A DNA stretch of 64,000 bases from Caulobacteraceae bacterium (GCA_019746095.1 JAIESL010000057.1:1-64000), one strand, 5' to 3'; shown: positions 51,509 through 63,330, counted from the stretch's first letter. Numbers and translations are program-made. The notes: generated from the sequence alone by a model not told the origin.

Positions 51509-51919
51509 ATGAGCCCGCCCCTTCCCACCCCCGTCCCCGCCGTCGGCGTCGTCTGTCTGCGCGGCGATTCGGTGCTGCTGATCCGGCGCGGGACGCCGCC
51601 GCGTCAGGGCGAGTGGAGCCTGCCCGGCGGGCGCATCGAGCCCGGCGAACGGGCGGTGGAGGCCGCCCTGCGGGAACTGCGCGAGGAAACCGGGGTCGAG
51701 GCCGAGATCACGGGTCTGATCGACGTGGTCGACGGCCTGTTTCCCGACGCAGGGCGGCACTATGTGCTAATCGACTATGCGGCCCGCTGGCTGTCGGGTG
51801 AGCCGGTGGCGGGGGATGACGCTGCCGAGGCGCGGTTCGTGGCCCTGGATGAAGTCGAGGCCCTGGTCGACTGGTCCGAGACGCGCCGGATCATCCGGAT
51901 GGCCGCCGCCGCGCGCTGA
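51509..51919 (+). CDS. NUDIX hydrolase
   Basis: Nudix box 'GGRIEPGERAVEAALRELREETGVEAE'. Confidence 0.94.
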   Translation: MSPPLPTPVPAVGVVCLRGDSVLLIRRGTPPRQGEWSLPGGRIEPGERAVEAALRELREETGVEAEITGLIDVVDGLFPDAGRHYVLIDYAARWLSGEPVAGDDAAEARFVALDEVEALVDWSETRRIIRMAAAAR

Positions 51920-52013
51920 GCGACCCGGATTACGCCGATGTCATCTATGCCGCAGCCGGTTTCTGTGGCGCAGCGGCCACAGGGTGCTAACCTGTCCGGG
52001 ACAGGGAGATATC

Positions 52014-53030
52014 ATGGACACGTCGCTTCTCTTCACGGTCGCACTGGTGGTGCTGGCCTTTGTGCTGCTGTTCAGTGTGGTCAAGATCGTGCCCCAGGGC
52101 CGCGAGATGACCGTCGAACGGTTCGGCAAATACACCCGGACCCTCAGCCCCGGCATCAGCATCCTCACGCCCTTCGTCGAGCGCATCGGGCGGCGCATGA
52201 ATATGATGGAGCAAGTTCTTGATGTGCCTCAGCAAGAGGTGATCACCAAGGACAATGCCATGGTCAAGGTGGACGCCATTGTCTTCATCCAGGTGATGGA
52301 GGCCTCGGCCGCCGCCTACCGGATCGAGAACCTGCCCTATGCCATCACCCAGCTGTGCTCGACCAATCTGCGCACCGTGGTCGGTTCGATGGAGCTGGAC
52401 GAGGTGCTGTTCCAGCGCGACTCGATCAACTCGCGCCTGCTGACCGTGATCGATGCGGCGACCGAGCCCTGGGGCGTCAAGGTCAACCGGATCGAGATCA
52501 AGGACCTGACCCCGCCGGCCGACATCACCAATGCCATGGCCCGCCAGATGAAGGCCGAGCGCGAGCGCCGCGCCGTCATCACCGAGGCCGACGGCGAGAA
52601 ACAGGCCGCCATCGCCCGCGCCGAGGGGGCCAAGCAGGCTGCCATTCTGGAAGCCGAGGGCCGCCGCGAAGCCGCCTTCCGCGACGCCGAGGCCCGCGAA
52701 CGTGAAGCCGAGGCCGAGGCCAAGGCGACCGCCATGGTGTCCCAGGCCATCGCGGCCGGCGACGTCAATGCCATCAACTATTTCGTGGCCCAGAAATACG
52801 TCGAGGCCTTCGCCGAACTGGCCCGCAATCCGACGGCCAAGACGGTCATCGTCCCGGCGGAGATGTCCGGCCTGGTCGGCACCATCGCCGGCCTGGGCGA
52901 GCTGGTCGGCCTGGCCAGGGAACAGCAGCAGGGCCGCAGCGACGTCCGCCGCGACGCCGTGCCGACGGCACCCGCCCCGGCCCGGACAACCCCGCCGCGC
53001 CCGCCCCGTCCCTCCGTCCCGAGGACCTGA
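52014..53030 (+). CDS. SPFH/Band 7 (stomatin/QmcA-like) membrane protein
   Basis: N-terminal TM; 'VKIVPQGREMTVERFGKYTRTLSPGISILTPFVERIG'; A/E/R-rich coiled coil; paired with NfeD. Confidence 0.93.
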   Translation: MDTSLLFTVALVVLAFVLLFSVVKIVPQGREMTVERFGKYTRTLSPGISILTPFVERIGRRMNMMEQVLDVPQQEVITKDNAMVKVDAIVFIQVMEASAAAYRIENLPYAITQLCSTNLRTVVGSMELDEVLFQRDSINSRLLTVIDAATEPWGVKVNRIEIKDLTPPADITNAMARQMKAERERRAVITEADGEKQAAIARAEGAKQAAILEAEGRREAAFRDAEAREREAEAEAKATAMVSQAIAAGDVNAINYFVAQKYVEAFAELARNPTAKTVIVPAEMSGLVGTIAGLGELVGLAREQQQGRSDVRRDAVPTAPAPARTTPPRPPRPSVPRT

Positions 53031-53033
53031 CCC

Positions 53034-53492
53034 ATGGACGTCCTGACTGACCTGCACGCTGCCCAGCCGTTCTGGATCTGGCTGGCCCTCGGCGTGCTGC
53101 TGCTGGCGGTCGAAGCGGCCTTTTCGACCGAGTGGCTGTTGTGGCCGGCGGTTTCGGCCGGGGTTGTGGCCGTGGTCACGGCGCTCGGCCTGCCGCTGGG
53201 CCTTGCCGGTGAGGTGGCCCTGTTCGCCGCCCTGACCGTAGCCGCGACCCTGCTGTCGCGCCGGCTGATCCAGCGGGTCAATCCGTCGGACGCACCGGAC
53301 ATCAATGCCCGCGACACCCGGCTGATCGGCCAGCGGGCCCAGGTGGTCCAGGGCTTCGTCGACGGCCGCGGCCGGGTCTTCGTCTCGGGCGCCGAATGGG
53401 TCGCCGAGATCGAGGGCGCGGCCCCGGCTGCAGGCGAGAGCGTGATCGTCGAAGGCATGGACGGGCCGAAACTGAAGGTGCGGGCCGCCTAG
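53034..53492 (+). CDS. NfeD family protein
   Basis: TM segments then OB-fold-like '[29 protein letters not shown]...[18 protein letters not shown]'. Confidence 0.92.
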   Translation: MDVLTDLHAAQPFWIWLALGVLLLAVEAAFSTEWLLWPAVSAGVVAVVTALGLPLGLAGEVALFAALTVAATLLSRRLIQRVNPSDAPDINARDTRLIGQRAQVVQGFVDGRGRVFVSGAEWVAEIEGAAPAAGESVIVEGMDGPKLKVRAA

Positions 53493-53929
53493 CCGCGCAT
53501 AGCCTCGATTCCGCGATTGGCCAGGTGGTCAGCACGTTCGTTGAGCTCATGGCCGGCATGGCCCTTGACCCAGTGCCATTTCACCTCGTGCCGGGCGCGG
53601 GCGGCGTCGAGGCGTTTCCACAGGTCCTCGTTCTTGACCGGCTTCTTCTCGGCCGTCTTCCAGCCGCGCGCCTTCCACGGCCCGATCCATTTGGTGATGC
53701 CGTCCATGACGTAGCGGCTGTCGGTGTGCAGATCGACGCGGCACGGCCGGGTCAGGGCCTCGAGCGCCATTATGGCCCCCATCAGCTCCATGCGGTTGTT
53801 GGTGGTCAGGGGCTCGCCGCCGCACAGTTCCTTTTCGTGACCGCCACCGGTCTGCAGGATCGCGCCCCAGCCGCCGGGGCCGGGATTGCCCTTGCAGGCA
53901 CCATCGGTGTGGATGATCACGTGACTCAT
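53489..53929 (-). CDS. rnhA: ribonuclease HI
   Basis: '[22 protein letters not shown]', '[16 protein letters not shown]', '[15 protein letters not shown]', '[18 protein letters not shown]'. Confidence 0.97.
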   Translation of the reverse strand: MSHVIIHTDGACKGNPGPGGWGAILQTGGGHEKELCGGEPLTTNNRMELMGAIMALEALTRPCRVDLHTDSRYVMDGITKWIGPWKARGWKTAEKKPVKNEDLWKRLDAARARHEVKWHWVKGHAGHELNERADHLANRGIEAMRG

Positions 53930-54033
53930 GCGCGCCTCCTAACAGGTTCGCTTGGCGTCGCGCCACCGAACCGCCTATATGCGATGCAAGTGTTTGAACG
54001 GGCCGCGCACCGGCCCGAACGAGGAGACGGTTC

Positions 54034-54252
54034 GTGGGTACTATCAGCATCTGGCACTGGGCCCTGGTCGCCATCGTCGCCCTGCTGCTGTTCGGCGGGC
54101 GCGGCAAGCTGTCGGGCCTGATGGGCGACGCAGCCAAGGGCATCAAGGCGTTCAAGGACGGCCTCAAGGACACCGATTCGGACAAGCCGTCGGACGAGCG
54201 GGCGGGTGCCCTGCCCCGGACCAACGCCGAAAAAGAAGACCAGAAATCGTAA
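54034..54252 (+). CDS. tatA: Sec-independent translocase TatA
   Basis: GTG start; '[43 protein letters not shown]'. Confidence 0.95.
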   Translation: MGTISIWHWALVAIVALLLFGGRGKLSGLMGDAAKGIKAFKDGLKDTDSDKPSDERAGALPRTNAEKEDQKS

Positions 54253-54281
54253 GCCCCGCATTGACGTCGGAGACCTGACGG

Positions 54282-54803
54282 ATGGGTGGCCTCGGCCCCG
54301 GTATCGGCGGCTTTGAAATCCTCGTGATCGGCATCGTGGCCCTGCTTGTGGTGGGGCCAAAGGATTTGCCGTTGCTGATGCGCAAGATCGGCAAGGTGAT
54401 GGCCCGCGCCCGGGCCATGGCCAATGATTTCCGCTCGAGCTTCGACGAGATGGCGCGCCAGTCCGAACTGGATGAGCTGCGCAAGGAGGTGCAGGCGCTG
54501 CGCACCGGCCAGGGCATCGTCCCGCTGGGGGCCGAGGCCGAGGCCGCCTTCCGTGAAATCCGCGACGACCTGAACCGGCCGCTGGACGAGCCCGTCATGT
54601 TGGCCGCCCCGGACGAATGGCCCGACACCCCGCCGGTGATGACGCCGCTCGACCCCGTGGCGGCGCCCACGCCGAAAGCCCCGGTCAAGGCCGCGACCAA
54701 ATCCCGCAAGTCACCGGCGAAGGCGGGTGACGCCCCGGCGGTCTCCCGCAAGACCGCCAGCGGCACCGCGCGGTCCGCCCGTTCGAGGAAGGGCGAGCTG
54801 TGA
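54282..54803 (+). CDS. tatB: Sec-independent translocase TatB
   Basis: 'GIGGFEILVIGIVALLVVGPKDLPLLMRKIGKVMARARAMANDFRSSFDEMARQ'. Confidence 0.95.
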   Translation: MGGLGPGIGGFEILVIGIVALLVVGPKDLPLLMRKIGKVMARARAMANDFRSSFDEMARQSELDELRKEVQALRTGQGIVPLGAEAEAAFREIRDDLNRPLDEPVMLAAPDEWPDTPPVMTPLDPVAAPTPKAPVKAATKSRKSPAKAGDAPAVSRKTASGTARSARSRKGEL

Positions 54804-55684
54804 GCCGGCACGAGGCCGACGAGGCCGAGATCGAGGCGTCACGCGCGCCCCTGATGGATCACCTGATCGAGTTGCGCGGGCGGCTGGTGATCTGCGTGGT
54901 CGCCTTCATCCTCGCCTTCTTCGTCTGTTTCGCCTTCGCCGAGCCGTTGTACATCTTCCTCGTGAAGCCGTTTGCGGCGGCCGCGGCCTTCCACCAGGCG
55001 GTGGGGCCCCATGGCCACGTCTCGCCACTGGACCTGATCATGGGCACGGCCGGGCTGATGCCCCTGCCCGGCGTCGACGGCCAGACGGTCAATCTGATCT
55101 ACACAGCGCCGCTGGAAATCCTGTTCACCAAGATGAAGCTGGCCGGCTTCGGAGCCATTGTCCTGGCCTTCCCGGTCCTCGCCTGGCAGCTCTACCGGTT
55201 CGTGGCCCCGGGCCTCTACCGGAATGAAAAGGGGGCCTTCCTGCCCTTCCTGGTGGCGGCGCCCCTGCTGTTCACCCTGGGGGCCGCGCTGGTCTATTTC
55301 GTCATGCTGCCGTTCGTCATGTGGTTCTCCCTGAGCCAGCAGATCACCGGCGGCGGCGTCTCGGCCGCCCTGCTGCCCAAGGTGTCGGACTATCTGAATC
55401 TGGTCACCGCCCTGATCCTGGCCTTCGGCCTGTGCTTCCAGCTGCCGGTGGTGATGACCCTGCTGGGTCTGGCCGGGATGATTTCCTCCCGGCTGATGGC
55501 CGAGGGTCGCCGCTATGCGATCATGGCCGTGGTCGTGGTCGCCGCCGTGGTGACACCGCCCGATCCGATCAGCCAGATCATGCTCGCCATACCCCTGGTG
55601 CTGCTCTACGAAGTTTCTATCTGGTGTGTGCGGCTGATCGAACTGCGGCGCAAGAAGGCGGATGCGGCCGAGGGCCTGGCCTGA
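54800..55684 (+). CDS. tatC: Sec-independent translocase TatC
   Basis: 'MDHLIELRGRLVICVVAFILAFFVCFAFAEPLY', 'PVVMTLLGLAGMISSRLMAEGRRYAIMAVVVVAAVVTPPDPISQ'. Confidence 0.97.
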   Translation: MSRHEADEAEIEASRAPLMDHLIELRGRLVICVVAFILAFFVCFAFAEPLYIFLVKPFAAAAAFHQAVGPHGHVSPLDLIMGTAGLMPLPGVDGQTVNLIYTAPLEILFTKMKLAGFGAIVLAFPVLAWQLYRFVAPGLYRNEKGAFLPFLVAAPLLFTLGAALVYFVMLPFVMWFSLSQQITGGGVSAALLPKVSDYLNLVTALILAFGLCFQLPVVMTLLGLAGMISSRLMAEGRRYAIMAVVVVAAVVTPPDPISQIMLAIPLVLLYEVSIWCVRLIELRRKKADAAEGLA

Positions 55685-55752
55685 GCCGCGGGCCCACCGG
55701 AACCTCCAGAGAGCGTGGCCGTTTGCATCGGGTTCCCTTCAGGAGTCCGAGC

Positions 55753-56025
55753 ATGATCACCGCCCATCGCCTCATCAGCGTCGTCGCCCTCGGCGCCGTC
55801 GCCTTCGCCACCGCGGCCTGCACCCCGGCAGACAACACCGCCGACCGCGCCACGGAGACGACCATCGTCGAGACCCGGGAAGTCCCGGCCGCCCCGATCG
55901 TGATCGAGCGCGAGGTCGCTGTCCCCTCGCCTCCCGTGGTCATCGAAAGCGACCGCCGCGAGGGCGACACCACGACCGTGCGCGCGGGCTCGAATGGCCT
56001 CGAGGTCGAGACGACCAACCGCTAA
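55753..56025 (+). CDS. small putative lipoprotein
   Basis: MITAHRLISVVALGAVAFATAACTPADN lipobox; 90 aa, E/V/R-rich. Confidence 0.72.
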   Translation: MITAHRLISVVALGAVAFATAACTPADNTADRATETTIVETREVPAAPIVIEREVAVPSPPVVIESDRREGDTTTVRAGSNGLEVETTNR

Positions 56026-56040
56026 GGGGCAGAAAGCCAT

Positions 56041-56079
56041 AAAGAAAACGGCGCCGGACAGTTTCCCGTCCGGCGCCGT
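56041..56079. terminator. bidirectional intrinsic terminator between convergent genes
   Basis: ACGGCGCCGGAC (56048-56059) / GTCCGGCGCCGT (56068-56079), 12-bp perfect stem; A-rich left flank gives a U tract for the minus-strand glnA transcript. Confidence 0.85.
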
Positions 56080-56103
56080 CCTTCGTTCAGCCTCAGCCGC
56101 CGA

Positions 56104-57510
56104 TCAGCAGCTGTAGTACATGTCGAATTCGACCGGGTGCGGGTGCAGTTGCAGGCGCATCACCTCTTCCATCTTCAGCTCGATATAGCTGTCGATGAAG
56201 TCGTCATCCATGACGCCGCCCTTCTTGAGGAAGGCGCGGTCCTGGTCGAGGTTGTCGAGTGCTTCCTTCAGCGAGCCGCAGACCTCGGGGATCGAGCCGC
56301 GCTCTTCCGGCGGCAGGTCGTAGAGGTTCTTGTCGGCCGGCGCGCCCGGATCGATGCGGTTCTCGATCCCGTCGAGGCCGGCCATCAGCAGGGCGACGAA
56401 GGTCAGATAGGGGTTGCCCATCGGATCGGGGAAGCGGGCTTCGATCCGCTTGGCCTTCGGCGAATTGACCCACGGAATACGGATCGAGGCCGAGCGGTTG
56501 CGCGACGAATAGGCCAGTTTGACCGGGGCTTCATAGCCGGGGACCAGCCGCTTGTAGGAGTTGGTGGTCGAGTTGGCGAAGGCGTTGATGGCCTTGGCGT
56601 GTTTGATGATGCCGCCGATGTACCAGAGACAGAGGTCCGACAGGCCGGCGTATTTGTCACCCGCGAACAGCGGCTTGCCGTCACGCCAGATCGACTGGTG
56701 CACATGCATGCCCGAGCCGTTGTCGCCGAAGGTCGGCTTGGCCATGAAGGTCGCCGACTTGCCGTAGGCGGCGGCGACGTTGTGGATGACGTATTTGTAG
56801 AGCTGCAGGCGGTCGGCCATGGTCAGCAGGTCGCTGAACCTGAGGCCCAGTTCGTGCTGGGCCGGGGCGACCTCGTGGTGGTGCTTCTCGGGCTGCATGC
56901 CCAGATCGCGCATCACGCCCAGCATCTCGCCGCGCAGGTCCTGGGCGCTGTCGGTCGGGTTGACCGGGAAATAGCCGCCCTTGTGCGTCGGGCGGTGGCC
57001 CATATTGCCTTCGGAATACTCGGCACCCGTATTGGCCGGCAGTTCGATGGAATCGTAGGTGTAGCCCGTGTCGTGCGGGGCCGTGCTCCAGCGCACGTCG
57101 TCGAAGATGAAGAACTCGGCTTCCGGACCGAAGAATACGGTGTCGCCCACGCCAGACGACTGGACATAGGCCAGGGCCTTCTTGGCCATCGAGCGGCTGT
57201 CGCGGTTGTAGGGCTCGCCGGTATCCGGGTTCAGCACGTCGCAGAACAGGAACAGGGTGGTCTGCTGGTAGAACGGATCGATCCAGAAGCCGTTCAGGTC
57301 CGGCTTGAGCAGCATGTCGGACTCATTGATCGCCTTCCAGCCGGCGATCGAGGAACCGTCGAACATCGTCCCCTCTTCGAGGAACTCCTCATCGACCAGG
57401 TCGATGTCGAAGGTGACGTGCTGCATCCGACCCTTGGTGTCGGTGAAACGGAGATCGACGTATTTTACGTCCTTCTCCTTGATCTCCTTGAGAATCTTGC
57501 CGGCGCTCAT
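56104..57510 (-). CDS. glnA: type I glutamine synthetase (GSI, adenylylatable)
   Basis: '[18 protein letters not shown]', '[18 protein letters not shown]', 'NLYDLPPEE' adenylylation site. Confidence 0.97.
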   Translation of the reverse strand: MSAGKILKEIKEKDVKYVDLRFTDTKGRMQHVTFDIDLVDEEFLEEGTMFDGSSIAGWKAINESDMLLKPDLNGFWIDPFYQQTTLFLFCDVLNPDTGEPYNRDSRSMAKKALAYVQSSGVGDTVFFGPEAEFFIFDDVRWSTAPHDTGYTYDSIELPANTGAEYSEGNMGHRPTHKGGYFPVNPTDSAQDLRGEMLGVMRDLGMQPEKHHHEVAPAQHELGLRFSDLLTMADRLQLYKYVIHNVAAAYGKSATFMAKPTFGDNGSGMHVHQSIWRDGKPLFAGDKYAGLSDLCLWYIGGIIKHAKAINAFANSTTNSYKRLVPGYEAPVKLAYSSRNRSASIRIPWVNSPKAKRIEARFPDPMGNPYLTFVALLMAGLDGIENRIDPGAPADKNLYDLPPEERGSIPEVCGSLKEALDNLDQDRAFLKKGGVMDDDFIDSYIELKMEEVMRLQLHPHPVEFDMYYSC

Positions 57511-57540
57511 GTCTGATGGGTCCTGTCTGGCGGGGGAGGA

Positions 57541-57572
57541 AGAAAAACGGCCGCGCCTTGCGGAGCGGCCGG
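57541..57572 (-). terminator. intrinsic terminator/attenuator-like hairpin between glnB and glnA
   Basis: Minus strand reads CGGCCGC-TCCGCAAGGC-GCGGCCG-TTTTTCTT. Confidence 0.8.
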
Positions 57573-57584
57573 ACGAAGGTGGGG

Positions 57585-58880
<1,296 letters not shown>

Positions 58881-58945
58881 TTACGACGGTTCAATTCGTC
58901 ACCGAACCAGCCTATCTCCACGGCTCCCCTGCCGGAGCCGCCGTC

Positions 58946-59713
58946 TTGTTGATCGTCCTGTCCCCGGCCAAGCGGCTGGATTTCACCGAAGCCGACCCCG
59001 CCCTGCCCGCGAGTGAGCGCCGTTTCCTCGAGGATACGGCATCCCTGGCGCGGACCGCGCGCGCCCGCTCCGTGTCCGAGCTGCGCCAGCTGATGGGGAT
59101 CTCCGACGATCTGGCGCGACTGAACCGCGAGCGGTTCCAGGCCTTCGACCCGGACTCCCTGGACGGGGTGCAGGCGGTGCTCGCCTTTGCAGGCGACGTC
59201 TATGAGGGGCTGGGCGCGCGCGAGCTGGACGCGGCGTCGCTGGGGTGGGCCCAGGACCATGTGCGCATCCTGTCGGGTCTGTACGGCCTGCTGCGGCCCC
59301 TGGACCGCATCCAGCCCTACAGGCTGGAGATGGGCACGCGGCTGAAGACCCGGCGTGGGTCCAGCCTGTACGACTTCTGGGGCGACCGCCTCTCGGCCTG
59401 CCTGAACGCCGATGCCGAGGGTCAGGGCCGGCGCACGGTGGTGAACCTCGCCAGCCAGGAATATTTCGGGGCCATCGACGCCCGGGCGCTGAAGCTGCCG
59501 GTGGTGACGCCGCAGTTCCGGGAATCGAAGGACGGCGAGAGCCGGATCATCTCCTTCTTCGCCAAGAAGGCCCGCGGCGGCATGACCCGGTTCGCCATCG
59601 ATGAGCGGATCGAGAAGGCTGAGGACCTCAAGGCCTTCGATCGCGACGGCTACCGTTTTGACAAGGCGGCCTCGAGCGAGACAGAGTGGATATTCAGCAG
59701 ATCGGGAAATTAA
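58946..59713 (+). CDS. yaaA: YaaA family peroxide stress protein
   Basis: TTG start; 'LIVLSPAKRLDF', 'AFAGDVYEGLGARELD', 'ILSGLYGLLRPLDRIQPYRLEMGTRL'. Confidence 0.95.
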   Translation: MLIVLSPAKRLDFTEADPALPASERRFLEDTASLARTARARSVSELRQLMGISDDLARLNRERFQAFDPDSLDGVQAVLAFAGDVYEGLGARELDAASLGWAQDHVRILSGLYGLLRPLDRIQPYRLEMGTRLKTRRGSSLYDFWGDRLSACLNADAEGQGRRTVVNLASQEYFGAIDARALKLPVVTPQFRESKDGESRIISFFAKKARGGMTRFAIDERIEKAEDLKAFDRDGYRFDKAASSETEWIFSRSGN

Positions 59714-59784
59714 TCCCGACTGTCGCCTTCGCAACAGCGAACAGCTAGGCTGGCGACACCAGACTGACAGACGGACGAGACCCC

Positions 59785-60633
59785 ATGTTCCAATGGCCCA
59801 AACGCGGCGACGGCTCCGAGACAGCCAGAGAGCCTTTCCGCGACATCGGCGACCTGAAGGGCCAGGTGGCGGTGATCTCGGGCTCGACCTCCGGCATCGG
59901 CCTGGCCTTCGCCCGTGCCATCGCCTCACGCGGCGGCGATGTGGTCCTGAACGGCCTCGGCGACCCCTCCGAGATCGAGCGTACCCGGTCTGAGCTGGAG
60001 GCCAGCTGCGGCGTGCAGGTGCGCTACCACGCGGCCAACATGCTGCGCGGCGACGAAGTCGCGGACATGGTGGCCTATGGAAAGCATCAGCTGGGCCGGG
60101 TCGACATCCTGATCAACAATGCCGGCATCCAGCATGTCGAGGCGGTGGAGAAATTCCCGTCCGACAAATGGGAACAGATCATCGCCATCAACCTGTCCTC
60201 GACCTTCTACGCCACCCGGGCAGCCATACCGATCATGAAGGCGCAGGGGCGCGGGCGGATCATCAATGTCGCCTCGGCCCATGGTCTGGTCGCGAGCCCG
60301 TTCAAATCGGCCTATGTGGCGGCCAAGCACGGTGTTCTCGGCTTCACCAAGACGGTGGCGCTGGAAGTGGCGCAGGACAACATCACCTGCAACGCCATCT
60401 GCCCCGGCTTTGTCGAGACGCCCATCGTCGAAAAGCAGATCGCCGACCAGGCCCGAACGCGCGGGATGTCGAAGGAGACGGTGCTCAAGGACATCATCCT
60501 CGGCTCCCAGCCGACCAAGCGGTTCGTCACCACTGACGAACTGACCGGGATGATGCTCTATCTGGTCAGCGACCTCGGGGCCTCGGCCAACGGGGCCAGC
60601 TTCTCGATCGACGGCGGCTGGACGGCGCAGTGA
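59785..60633 (+). CDS. bdhA: 3-hydroxybutyrate dehydrogenase
   Basis: SDR; 'SGSTSGIGLAFARAIASRGGDVVLNGLGD', 'NNAGIQHVEAVEKFPSDKWEQIIAINLSSTF', 'AICPGFVETPIVEKQI'. Confidence 0.93.
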   Translation: MFQWPKRGDGSETAREPFRDIGDLKGQVAVISGSTSGIGLAFARAIASRGGDVVLNGLGDPSEIERTRSELEASCGVQVRYHAANMLRGDEVADMVAYGKHQLGRVDILINNAGIQHVEAVEKFPSDKWEQIIAINLSSTFYATRAAIPIMKAQGRGRIINVASAHGLVASPFKSAYVAAKHGVLGFTKTVALEVAQDNITCNAICPGFVETPIVEKQIADQARTRGMSKETVLKDIILGSQPTKRFVTTDELTGMMLYLVSDLGASANGASFSIDGGWTAQ

Positions 60634-61190
60634 GCCCTGGCCCTGATCTCAGGGCAGGCTCTGCGCTTTCGGCGCCGGACGGCACCGTCCGGATCATTGC
60701 CAGTACCCTCGAGACCCTGGATGCAGAGGAAGACGGCGGCCCGGCCCTGGCGCGCGCATTGAAGGTGGCAGACCCGCTCAGCTGGCCGCCGGAACATAAC
60801 GACGCCTCGACCCGCGACTGGATGCGGTCGCTGATCCGTGACCATCCGAACCGCCCGGGCTGGGGCAGCTGGTATATCCTGGCCAACGGCCGGCCGGTGG
60901 GTATCTGCGGCTACAGGGGTCCACCGGACGATTCAGGCTGCGTCGAAATCGGCTATTCGGTTGTCGAAGGCGATCAGCGGCAAGGCCATGCCGGCCGGGC
61001 GGTGACCCTGCTGGTCGGGCGGGCATTCGGTGATCCGCAGGTGACCGTGATCGCGGCGCAGACCTTGCCCGCCCTTATCGCTTCACAACGGGTTCTGACC
61101 CGGAAGGGGTTCGTCCTTGCCGGTTCCAGCTTCGATGCCGAGGTCGGCGAAATCCTGCGCTTTGAGCTGAACCGGCCTCAGCCGACATAG
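60630..61190 (+). CDS. GNAT family N-acetyltransferase
   Basis: 'PVGICGYRGPPDDSGCVEIGYSVVEGDQRQGHAGRAVTLLVGRAFGDPQVTVIAAQTLPALIASQRVLTRKGF'. Confidence 0.88.
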   Translation: MSPGPDLRAGSALSAPDGTVRIIASTLETLDAEEDGGPALARALKVADPLSWPPEHNDASTRDWMRSLIRDHPNRPGWGSWYILANGRPVGICGYRGPPDDSGCVEIGYSVVEGDQRQGHAGRAVTLLVGRAFGDPQVTVIAAQTLPALIASQRVLTRKGFVLAGSSFDAEVGEILRFELNRPQPT

Positions 61191-62089
61191 CCCGCCGCCC
61201 GCTTCAGCCGGTCGTTGATCGCCTCGCCGAGACCGGTCGGAGGAATGGGCGACACCGCTATCCCTGACGGCCGCTCGCGGTCGGCCTCGCGCAGCCGGCG
61301 GAACAGGTTGGCGGCCGCCTCGCGCAGGTCACCGGTGGGGCTCAGGCTCCAGCGGGGTTCACCGGTACCGGGGCCGAAGCCGAGCAGGATTTCGCCGTCG
61401 CGCGCCGCTTCCGCCTCGATCCGGACCGGCGCGTCCGGCGCATAGTGCAGGGTCATCCGGCCGGGTGAGCGATGCCCCTCCCCGCCCCGGTCCAGAGGGC
61501 CGACGATGGCCTCGATCTCGTCGCGGGTGACCGAACCGGGGCGCAGCAGGGACACCCGGCCGTCCAGCACTGAGACCACGGTGCTCTCCACCCCGACCGC
61601 GCAGTTCCCGCCGTCGATCACCGCCGCGGCGAAGGCTCCCGTCTCCTCGACCGCATCGGCAAAGGTGGTGGGGCTGGGGCGTCCCGAGCGATTGGCAGAA
61701 GGTGCGACGACCGGGCGGCCGAAAGCGGCGATGACGGCGCGGGCACGGGCATGGCCGGGTACCCGCACGGCAACGCTGTCCAGACCGGCACGGGCCAGGT
61801 CACAGACCCGCTCGCGATCGCGGACCGGGGCCACGATCGTCAGGGGGCCCGGCCAGAAGGCCTCGGCCAGGGCGCGGGCCCGGGCGTCGAACACGGCAAT
61901 GGCCTCGGCCTGAACGGCGTCAGCGACATGGGCGATCAGGGGGTTGAAGCGCGGCCGTCCCTTGGCCTCGAAGATGGCGGCCACGGCCACGGCATTGCCG
62001 GCATCGGCGGCGAGGCCATAGACCGTCTCGGTCGGGAGAATGACCAGTCGGCCGTCGGAAAGCGCACGAACGGCCCCGGCGTCGGACAC
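61178..62089 (-). CDS. L-threonylcarbamoyladenylate synthase (Sua5/TsaC family)
   Basis: 'LVILPTETVYGLAADAGNAVAVAAIFEAKGRPRFNPLIAHV', 'APSANRSGRPSPTTFADAVE', 'LLRPGSVTRDEIEAIVG'; GTG start at 62089 avoids overlap with the upstream gene. Confidence 0.93.
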   Translation of the reverse strand: MSDAGAVRALSDGRLVILPTETVYGLAADAGNAVAVAAIFEAKGRPRFNPLIAHVADAVQAEAIAVFDARARALAEAFWPGPLTIVAPVRDRERVCDLARAGLDSVAVRVPGHARARAVIAAFGRPVVAPSANRSGRPSPTTFADAVEETGAFAAAVIDGGNCAVGVESTVVSVLDGRVSLLRPGSVTRDEIEAIVGPLDRGGEGHRSPGRMTLHYAPDAPVRIEAEAARDGEILLGFGPGTGEPRWSLSPTGDLREAAANLFRRLREADRERPSGIAVSPIPPTGLGEAINDRLKRAAGYVG

Positions 62090-62091
62090 AG

Positions 62092-62673
62092 TCAGCCGCG
62101 CTGCGCCTGAAGCGCCACCCGCACCGTCACCTGTCGTCCGACCAGCCTGTTCCAAGGCCCTGATGTCCCTATGCCGAAATCCGCGCGGTCGAGAGCGAAC
62201 GCACCGGTCAGATGCGCCCGGTCGCCACTGACGCGCAAGTCCACAGGAAAGGTGATCGTCCGGGTCTGGCCCTTGATCGTCACCGCCGCTTCCGCCGTAT
62301 AGCGATCCTCGCCCAGGGGGCGCAGCGCCTGCAGGTCAAGGCGGATGTCGGGATAACGGGCCGAGTCGAGGAAGGCGGGGCCCGTCGCGCGGGAACTCAC
62401 GGCCGCCGGCGACATCTTCAGCGAACGCGACTGAACCACCACCGTCGCCCGGGTGCGGCCCGGACTGTCGGGGTCGAACACCACATCGGCACGCCAGTCC
62501 TCAAAGCGGCCCGTCTGCGAGCCCCCAAAGGCCCGCACGGCCATCTCGATCCGGGATGAGTCCCGCGTGACCGTCCAGGCGGGCGGCACCGCCGCCGCTG
62601 CCGTCAGGAGCAGCAGGCCACAAAGACCTGCAACCCGAAGGGCAAACCGTCCTAATCGCGGCGCGGTATCCAT
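62092..62673 (-). CDS. YceI family protein
   Basis: Signal peptide; 'WTVTRDSSRIEMAVRAFGGSQTGRFEDWRADVVFDPDSPGRTRATVVVQSRSLK'. Confidence 0.9.
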   Translation of the reverse strand: MDTAPRLGRFALRVAGLCGLLLLTAAAAVPPAWTVTRDSSRIEMAVRAFGGSQTGRFEDWRADVVFDPDSPGRTRATVVVQSRSLKMSPAAVSSRATGPAFLDSARYPDIRLDLQALRPLGEDRYTAEAAVTIKGQTRTITFPVDLRVSGDRAHLTGAFALDRADFGIGTSGPWNRLVGRQVTVRVALQAQRG

Positions 62674-63206
62674 GGAATCATCCGGTGAAGGACATTGTCC
62701 TTGTCGACGAACTGATGCTTCAGCGCCGCCAGGACGTGCAGCGCCACCAGCGCATACATACCCTTCATCACCAGTTCGTGCACATCCATCAGCTGCCGCG
62801 ACACGGCACGCCCGCCCTCGATCGGCAGCAGCGGCCAGTTGAACAGGCCGAACCAGCTGATGTCACGGCCCGAGGCCGAGCTGGCCAGCCAGCCGGTCAG
62901 GGGCATGGCAATCAGGGCGACGTAGAAGAGGATGTGGATGCCCTTGGCCAGAAACTTCTCCCAGCCCTTCATCGTCACGGGCATCGGCGGCGCGGGATTG
63001 GCCAGCCGCCAGCCGATCCGGGCCAGGGTGAGGACCAGGACCGTCAGCCCGGCCGCCTTGTGGATCTGGACGAACTCCCGGGAAATGGCCTGCCCCTCCG
63101 TCGCCTCATGCGCAGTGATCAGAAGGACCTGCGACAGGACCATCAGGGCGATGAGCCAGTGAAGGATCACCGAGATGGTGGAATAACGACTGCGGGGCTC
63201 GACCAT
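62652..63206 (-). CDS. cytochrome b561 family protein
   Basis: 'YSTISVILHWLIALMVLSQVLLI', 'QIHKAAGLTVLVLTLARIGWRL', 'HELVMKGMYALVALHVLAALKHQF' with heme His. Confidence 0.93.
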   Translation of the reverse strand: MVEPRSRYSTISVILHWLIALMVLSQVLLITAHEATEGQAISREFVQIHKAAGLTVLVLTLARIGWRLANPAPPMPVTMKGWEKFLAKGIHILFYVALIAMPLTGWLASSASGRDISWFGLFNWPLLPIEGGRAVSRQLMDVHELVMKGMYALVALHVLAALKHQFVDKDNVLHRMIPWIPRRD

Positions 63207-63330
63207 GGGAGGTCTCCTGTATAGGTCACACTTATGGACTAAGTCACAGTGCAGGCCAAGCCCACTTGCGTGCCGTCGCGGCAAGGCGTCAAGAACGTTT
63301 CCCACAAAGCACAACCAGGGCCCTCCGCCG

